Part shown: in pieces, positions 5,905-8,991 of the stretch
Position numbering within the stretch: position 1 is the first letter of the stretch
How the letters are laid out: the number at the start of each line of letters is the position of its first letter
Assembly: GCA_947463165.1 (NCBI GenBank)
Contig: CANHSW010000066.1
Location: 1 to 8,991, forward strand
DNA: 8,991 bases
Source: Cyanobacteriota bacterium
Lineage (GTDB): Bacteria > Cyanobacteriota > Cyanobacteriia > PCC-6307 > Cyanobiaceae
Direction: 5' to 3'
Translations under genes and position numbers: made by a program
The notes under the pieces: model-generated
The model's database searches: none
What the model saw: only the letters and a program-made list of their open reading frames with translations
What the model was told of the DNA's origin: nothing

Positions 5905-6345
5905 ATGACTTACCCATCCATCCCTCACCGCGGCCCTGGTTGCGCTGGCGGCCCTGGTTGCGCTGCCGGTACTTCATTCGCCACTGGCACGTCATTCCCT
6001 ATTGGCACAGCATCCGCCACTGGCACAGCATCCACTGTTTTTACAGCATCCGCTAGTGGTACTGCCGGTGGCACTCCCCCAGGCGCCTCCAGCGGCGCCA
6101 GTTCCCCCTCCCAGGTGGGCGCCGCTGGCCGATGTAGCCACGGTGATTCCAGCCTTGGCGGTTCTGGCTCAAATGCCGCTGGCTCTGGCTCTTCCCACCG
6201 GGGCCTCAGCGAAGGCGATCACCAATTGGAAAAACTTCAGTTTGCCCTGGCCGTTGCCCTTACCCGCGGGGATCTACAGCGTTCTGAGCAGCTGCGCCAG
6301 CAGATTAATGCCCTGGGAGGCAACCGCGAAGAACCGGGAACCTAA
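5905..6345 (+). CDS. Small protein with low-complexity N-half and helical C-terminus (146 aa)
   Basis: Not a family I can name. The C-terminal 40 residues (QLEKLQFALAVALTRGDL, SEQLRQQINALGG, REEPGT) form a clear amphipathic helical pair and look conserved; the 82-aa gene downstream contains a similar RGDL helix element. Residues 10-100 are a low-complexity Gly/Ala/Ser/Thr stretch made by direct repeats in the DNA. The ATG at 5905 is preceded by GGGAAG at fair spacing; ATGs at 5872 and 5887 are in frame but less likely. The overlapping +1 frame is open from 5909 to 6382. Its translation near the start is hydrophobic (TAALVALAALVALPVLHSPL) and its codons look more like those of the neighbours, which raises the possibility that the N-terminal part is frameshifted and was a signal peptide plus Pro-rich linker. 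Confidence 0.6.
   Translation: MTYPSIPHRGPGCAGGPGCAAGTSFATGTSFPIGTASATGTASTVFTASASGTAGGTPPGASSGASSPSQVGAAGRCSHGDSSLGGSGSNAAGSGSSHRGLSEGDHQLEKLQFALAVALTRGDLQRSEQLRQQINALGGNREEPGT
5914..5923 (+). repeat. CCAT tetranucleotide duplicated next to the start codon
   Basis: CCATCCATCC lies nine bases after the ATG at 5905. Removing one CCAT would move the reading into the overlapping frame and give MTYPSLTAALVALAALVAL, a signal-peptide-like start. Two copies are too few to call this a proven slippage tract. Confidence 0.4.
5932..6056 (+). repeat. Degenerate direct repeats of 15-18 bp in the 146-aa gene
   Basis: GGCCCTGGTTGCGCTGGC (5932-5949) is repeated with one change at 5950-5967. A second set built on CACTGGCACAGCATCC follows (from about 5982), with partial copies to about 6056. 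They code for GPGCAG and for GTAS/GTSF-type units in the annotated frame, and for ALVALA and LAQHP units in the overlapping frame. Confidence 0.7.
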
Positions 6346-6361
6346 GCGGTTAATCGGCTTG

Positions 6362-6370
6362 TGGTACTAT
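6362..6370 (+). promoter_or_regulatory. Extended -10 element TGG-TACTAT
   Basis: TG-n-TACTAT fits the extended -10 consensus with one mismatch in the hexamer; no good -35 lies 16-18 bases upstream. Transcription would begin at about 6376-6378, next to the ATG at 6375, implying a leaderless or nearly leaderless message for the 47-codon frame, or a long leader for the 82-aa gene at 6571. Confidence 0.28.
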
Positions 6371-6374
6371 TGCC

Positions 6375-6518
6375 ATGTGTGATAGATTTAGAAGAGCTGG
6401 AAAAAGCCCAAATCTCCCTGATCTGATGGTGCGAGAAGCCTTGCGGCCCTCTCGGCATTCGCTGGCCCTGGGTGCTGATGGGCAATTTTTAGAGTTCCCC
6501 CGCCTAGATCCCCATTGA
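6375..6518 (+). CDS. Possible 47-aa protein
   Basis: ATG to TGA in 47 codons. The product begins MCDRFRRAGKSPNLPDLMVR and ends in LALGADGQFLEFPRLDPH, which reads like a folded small protein rather than random translation: balanced charge and a hydrophobic/aromatic pattern. No Shine-Dalgarno precedes it, and a candidate extended -10 ends five bases before the ATG. I do not know a family. The frame sits between two other short genes in a region of small genes. It could be part of the leader of the 82-aa gene. Confidence 0.35.
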   Translation: MCDRFRRAGKSPNLPDLMVREALRPSRHSLALGADGQFLEFPRLDPH

Positions 6519-6547
6519 TTGCATTCCCCTCTCTAGGTGAATGTTTA
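6519..6547 (+). promoter_or_regulatory. Weak promoter candidate for the 82-aa gene
   Basis: TTGCAT (6519-6524), a 17-base spacer and TGTTTA (6542-6547), within the only clearly AT-rich patch of this region. GTTTA (6543-6547) also pairs with TAAAC (6556-6560) around eight bases, which could be a small operator. The -10 match is poor. Confidence 0.22.
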
Positions 6548-6570
6548 AATTTTTGTAAACCAGATTTATT

Positions 6571-6819
6571 ATGCCCGCCGTTTTGACCAAGCCCCTGAAT
6601 GGCGTCAGTCGTTCCGCAGCTGACAATCGCTCCAAGCTGGAAGCCGATGCCCGTCGCCATGATCAAGTCGCCCGCGCCGCCGCTGAGCGGGGTGATCTGG
6701 AGACCGCAGGTCGCTGCATCCTGATGCTGCTGGAATGTGAGCGCCGGCGCGACAGCCAGGGACCCCAGGTGCTGCAATTGATCAAGCCCAGGCCCGTCTC
6801 TCGCGGTCTGGTTAGTTGA
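6571..6819 (+). CDS. Small conserved helical protein (82 aa)
   Basis: Function unknown. The core is a helix-turn-helix-like pair of alpha helices (LEADARRHDQVARAAAERGD, then LETAGRCILMLLECERRR), followed by PQVLQLIKP and a basic tail. The charge pattern and the VLQLIKP end look conserved, and I recall similar small proteins in picocyanobacteria. It resembles half of a TPR-like hairpin, but one hairpin alone is not a diagnosis. The ATG at 6571 follows an AT-rich patch without a Shine-Dalgarno. It is the last of the short plus-strand genes; about 185 bases separate it from the mscS start. Confidence 0.75.
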   Translation: MPAVLTKPLNGVSRSAADNRSKLEADARRHDQVARAAAERGDLETAGRCILMLLECERRRDSQGPQVLQLIKPRPVSRGLVS

Positions 6820-6851
6820 GTTCATCGGGTTCTTGAAAGTTCACCATAGCC

Positions 6852-6882
6852 GCCAATTCGCCATATCCGCTAAATAATTGGC
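6852..6882. promoter_or_regulatory. 7-bp inverted repeat upstream of mscS
   Basis: GCCAATT (6852-6858) and AATTGGC (6876-6882) are perfect inverted arms around 17 bases that contain TAAATA. No T tract follows, so an operator or a weak terminator for the 82-aa gene are both possible. Confidence 0.25.
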
Positions 6883-6983
6883 TACAGGCTGTGCCCGGCG
6901 GTGAATGGAACCATGCGATTGAACCGTGCGGCTGCTCTGGTGGACAGGCAGGGTTGGCGGCTGGGGGGCTGGGGCTGCTGTTA

Positions 6984-7001
6984 GACAGCTCGTTTGCTGT
7001 C
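6984..7001 (+). promoter_or_regulatory. Hairpin just before the mscS start codon
   Basis: GACAGC-TCGTTT-GCTGTC is a perfect 6-bp stem with a 6-base loop, ending three bases before the ATG at 7005. In the mRNA it would cover the ribosome loading site if that ATG is the start. If the protein starts upstream, the stem lies in coding sequence. Confidence 0.3.
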
Positions 7002-7004
7002 ATT

Positions 7005-7877
7005 ATGCGGGCAGATGCAGCAAAAATTTCTGTGGATCGCCTGCTTGCCGCCATCGACGTGCCAGCGCTGTCATTGCAAACAGTTTCCGGGCTAGTAGCA
7101 TCAATAATTATTCCATTCATTTTTAAGATAGTTGGCGCAATAGCCCTTTGGATTGTCGGCGGTTGGTTGATCAAGATGGCGCAGCGAATCATGCGCCGAA
7201 CCATGTCAATCGGCAAGCTTGATATCACCTTGATCGGCTTTTTGCTCAACATCGTTTCGGCGGTGCTGAGGGTGATCTTGGCCGTGGCGATCCTGGGCTT
7301 CTTTGGCGTTCAGACGGCCAGCTTTGCAGCCCTACTGGCTGGTGCTGGTGTGGCAATTGGTGCCGCTTGGAGTGGCATGCTTGGCAACTTTGCGGCCGGC
7401 GTGTTTCTGCAGCTGTTCCGCCCTGTGAGCGTCGGTGATTTCGTCAGCGGTGGTGGCATCACTGGCACCGTCGAGGAGATTGGCATGTTTGCAATCATTA
7501 TTCTTTCCGCCGATAATCTGCGGAATATCGTGCCTAACTCCAAGTTTTTTGGAGATACAATTGTCAACTATTCGTCCCATCCATTCCGCCGGGTGGATTT
7601 GTTTGCCCAGCTCGATAGCACCGCCGATTTGGATAAGGCGATTGCTCTGCTCAAGCAAGCCATCGAGTCTGTGCCCAATCAATATCCTGGCAAGCCCGTT
7701 GATGTGGAGCTGCTTGAATTTAATGAGCGCGGTCCGAGGCTGGCGGTGAGGCCCTATGCCCACACCGAGCATTACTGGCAGGTTTATTTTGAAACCAACC
7801 GGCTCATCTACGATGTGCTGGGCAGCAATGGCTTCCCGGTGCCTCGCATCCCGGTGCAGATGCTGCCCTCCTCCTGA
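7005..7877 (+). CDS. MscS-family mechanosensitive ion channel (290 aa)
   Basis: An inner-membrane channel that opens under membrane tension and lets solutes out on osmotic downshock. From the ATG at 7005: TM1 about 28-56, TM2 about 76-99, and the pore-lining TM3 about 103-134, with the family pattern GVQTASFAALLAGAGVAIG, close to E. coli MscS. The β-domain follows with LFRPVSVGDFV (137-147), ITGTVEEIGMF (152-162) and the signature PNSKFF...VNYS (177-190). The C-terminal αβ domain ends in GFPVPRIPVQML. The length is near the 286 residues of E. coli MscS. The frame opens at a GTG at 6891, but the extra 38 residues have no protein-like pattern, so the ATG is preferred, although no Shine-Dalgarno precedes it. 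Neighbours give no operon context. Confidence 0.93.
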   Translation: MRADAAKISVDRLLAAIDVPALSLQTVSGLVASIIIPFIFKIVGAIALWIVGGWLIKMAQRIMRRTMSIGKLDITLIGFLLNIVSAVLRVILAVAILGFFGVQTASFAALLAGAGVAIGAAWSGMLGNFAAGVFLQLFRPVSVGDFVSGGGITGTVEEIGMFAIIILSADNLRNIVPNSKFFGDTIVNYSSHPFRRVDLFAQLDSTADLDKAIALLKQAIESVPNQYPGKPVDVELLEFNERGPRLAVRPYAHTEHYWQVYFETNRLIYDVLGSNGFPVPRIPVQMLPSS

Positions 7878-8031
7878 TTTATTGCCCCTTTGCCGCAGGC
7901 CATTGACAGGCGCCTGAGCCGAGGCCGGCCCCCGCTCCACCCGGTCTGTTTTCGCCCGATTCGACTACTGTACTTTGGCGATTATTTGCCTGCTCGCCAG
8001 CTCATCTGCCCGTCTGCCAGCCAGCCTGCAG

Positions 8032-8055
8032 ATCCATCCATCCGCCCATTCATTC
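8032..8055 (+). repeat. ATCC x3 and ATTC-type tetranucleotide repeats before the TSUP core
   Basis: ATCCATCCATCC (8032-8043) is followed by GCCC and CATTCATTC. It lies between the two possible TTG starts of the TSUP gene. If the upstream TTG is used, copy-number changes would shift the frame. Confidence 0.5.
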
Positions 8056-8058
8056 GCA

Positions 8059-8853
8059 TTGGTTGCGTTTCCCGATCCGCTGCAATTGGTTGGCCTAGGG
8101 CTGGCGGGGATTGCCGGCGGCTTCATCAATACGGTTTCGGCCAGCGGCGGCGTGGTGGCCCTGCCGGCCATGGTGGCCCTGGGGCTACCCGCCGAACTGG
8201 CCAACGGCACCAATCGGCTCTCGGCGGCGATTAGCACCCTCACCGCCACCTGGAAGTTTCACCAGGCCGGGGTGATCCCCTGGGCCACCGCCCTGGCGCT
8301 GGTGCCCGCGATCGTGGTGGGTTCCCTGGGGGGAGCGCTGGTGGGTAGCGGCCTGGATCCAGCTGGTGCCCAGTTGGCGGTGGCCGCTTCCCTGGTGATA
8401 GTGCTGCTGTTGCTATTGCTGCGGCCGCAGCGCTGGATCCGTGCTGAGGAGAGCGCCGCCGAGCTGCAGCTGACGCCCCTGTTGCATTTGGTGATGTTGG
8501 CGATCGGCTTCTGGACCGGCTTCATTTCGCTCGGCTCGGGCACCATGACCCTGCTGGCCCTGGCCTGGTTTGGCCGCCAGGAACTCAGCCGCGCCAACCA
8601 TGTGAAGATCGTGTTGCGGGCTGCCGGCAGCCTGGTGGCCCTGGTGGTGTTTGTGGCCCGGCTGCAGGTGGCCTGGACCTGGGCGGTGCCGCTCACCCTG
8701 GCGAGCATGCTCGGGGCTCTGATCGGCTCAAAGGTGGCCCTGGGGGAGCAGGCCAGCCGCTGGATCTACGCAACCTTGATCGTGGTGATTGGCCTGGAAC
8801 TGCTGCTGTTTCTGAGCCCCTATCGTCAAATCTTGGCGTCCTGGGCCCTCTAG
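8059..8853 (+). CDS. TSUP (TauE/SafE) family membrane transporter (264-292 aa)
   Basis: A polytopic inner-membrane permease of the sulfite exporter TauE/SafE superfamily; known members move sulfite, sulfoacetate or similar organic anions, but the substrate cannot be told from sequence. It shows the two-repeat TSUP layout. The first half has GLAGIAGGFINTVSASGG, then ALGLPAELANGTNRLSA. A basic loop (RPQRWIRAEE) follows four helices. The second half has AIGFWTGFISLGSGTM and ANHVKIVLRAAGS. I count about eight hydrophobic segments. No ATG lies early in the frame. TTG at 8059 gives VAFPDPLQLVGLGLAG at once, a normal family start; TTG at 7975 would add 28 residues without a protein-like pattern. No Shine-Dalgarno is visible for either. 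The DAHP synthase gene starts 36 bases after the stop. Confidence 0.88.
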   Translation: MVAFPDPLQLVGLGLAGIAGGFINTVSASGGVVALPAMVALGLPAELANGTNRLSAAISTLTATWKFHQAGVIPWATALALVPAIVVGSLGGALVGSGLDPAGAQLAVAASLVIVLLLLLLRPQRWIRAEESAAELQLTPLLHLVMLAIGFWTGFISLGSGTMTLLALAWFGRQELSRANHVKIVLRAAGSLVALVVFVARLQVAWTWAVPLTLASMLGALIGSKVALGEQASRWIYATLIVVIGLELLLFLSPYRQILASWAL

Positions 8854-8889
8854 GCTAGTTATTTGGCCCCGAGCGAGCTGGCTCTGCCC

Positions 8890-8991
8890 ATGTTCACCAC
8901 CTCCGACCTCCACGTGGTGGAAACCAGGCCCCTGGTGCGCCCCGCCGTGCTTCACGGCGAGCTGCCGCTCACCGCGACGGCCGCCGACACC
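8890..8991 (+). CDS. Class I DAHP synthase (3-deoxy-7-phosphoheptulonate synthase), N-terminal part only
   Basis: Condenses phosphoenolpyruvate with erythrose 4-phosphate, the first step of the shikimate pathway. Only 34 residues are visible (MFTTSDLHVVETRPL...), but they line up with the N-terminus of E. coli AroG: SDLHVVETRPLVRPAVL against DDLRIKEIKELLPPVAL, and TAADT against NAANT. I recall an almost identical N-terminus in cyanobacterial AroF/G/H-type enzymes. The feedback type cannot be told from this part, so no symbol is given. A weak promoter may lie at 8833-8861 (TTGGCG, 17 bases, TAGTTA), overlapping the end of the TSUP gene. The TSUP stop is 36 bases upstream, so transcription through from it is also possible. 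Confidence 0.8.
   Translation, partial: MFTTSDLHVVETRPLVRPAVLHGELPLTATAADT

Noticed and set aside
6388..6825. 145-codon minus-strand frame
   Set aside because: Antisense to the 82-aa gene and the 47-codon frame; Gln/Gly-rich, with no domain pattern.

Overview
The window looks like a piece of a GC-rich picocyanobacterial chromosome (freshwater Synechococcus/Cyanobium type). The reasons are the mix of genes I recognise (PdxA next to a YeeZ-like SDR protein, a short HNH protein, a DUF6554-like secreted protein, several short proteins of a kind I know from picocyanobacteria), one perfect HIP1 octamer (GCGATCGC, 752-759) and start regions that mostly lack Shine-Dalgarno sequences. I see no rRNA, tRNA, CRISPR array, insertion sequence or phage gene. 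All assignments come from reading the translations; no database search was possible.

Left part (1-2310): on the minus strand an SDR/YeeZ-like NAD(P)-binding protein (1917-880) is followed after about 66 bases by pdxA (vitamin B6 synthesis), which runs off the left edge. Two short plus-strand frames lie in the gaps: a one-helix protein frame (812-1036) overlapping the SDR tail, and a one-helix protein ending in CRVW (about 2052-2309) whose 3' end overlaps the HNH gene.

Middle (2255-5214): an HNH endonuclease (minus) is divergent from a 532-residue SMARCAL1/HARP-type SNF2 helicase (plus). This pairs the two activities that eukaryotic ZRANB3 carries in one chain. The helicase converges on a small lipoprotein gene, and an 8-bp inverted repeat lies directly against the two stop codons, a likely two-way terminator. 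The lipoprotein frame overlaps the end of a secreted DUF6554-like gene.

Right-centre (5215-6890): a run of short plus-strand genes with repeat-rich, lower-complexity DNA. The 84-residue coiled-coil protein is followed in frame by a 15-bp tandem repeat coding for Gln-rich pentapeptides, in which the first two repeat ends are TAA and TAG where other copies have CAG. The next gene (146 aa) has a low-complexity N-terminal half open in two frames, with a duplicated CCAT tetranucleotide at the point where the frames part. A 47-codon frame and an 82-residue helical protein follow.

Right end (7005-8991): an MscS-family mechanosensitive channel, a TSUP (TauE/SafE-type) membrane transporter, and the first 34 codons of a class I DAHP synthase (entry to the shikimate pathway) cut by the right edge. 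The window is a mosaic of housekeeping genes and short lineage-specific genes rather than one pathway; the SNF2/HNH pair and the broken repeat tail are the parts most worth following up.
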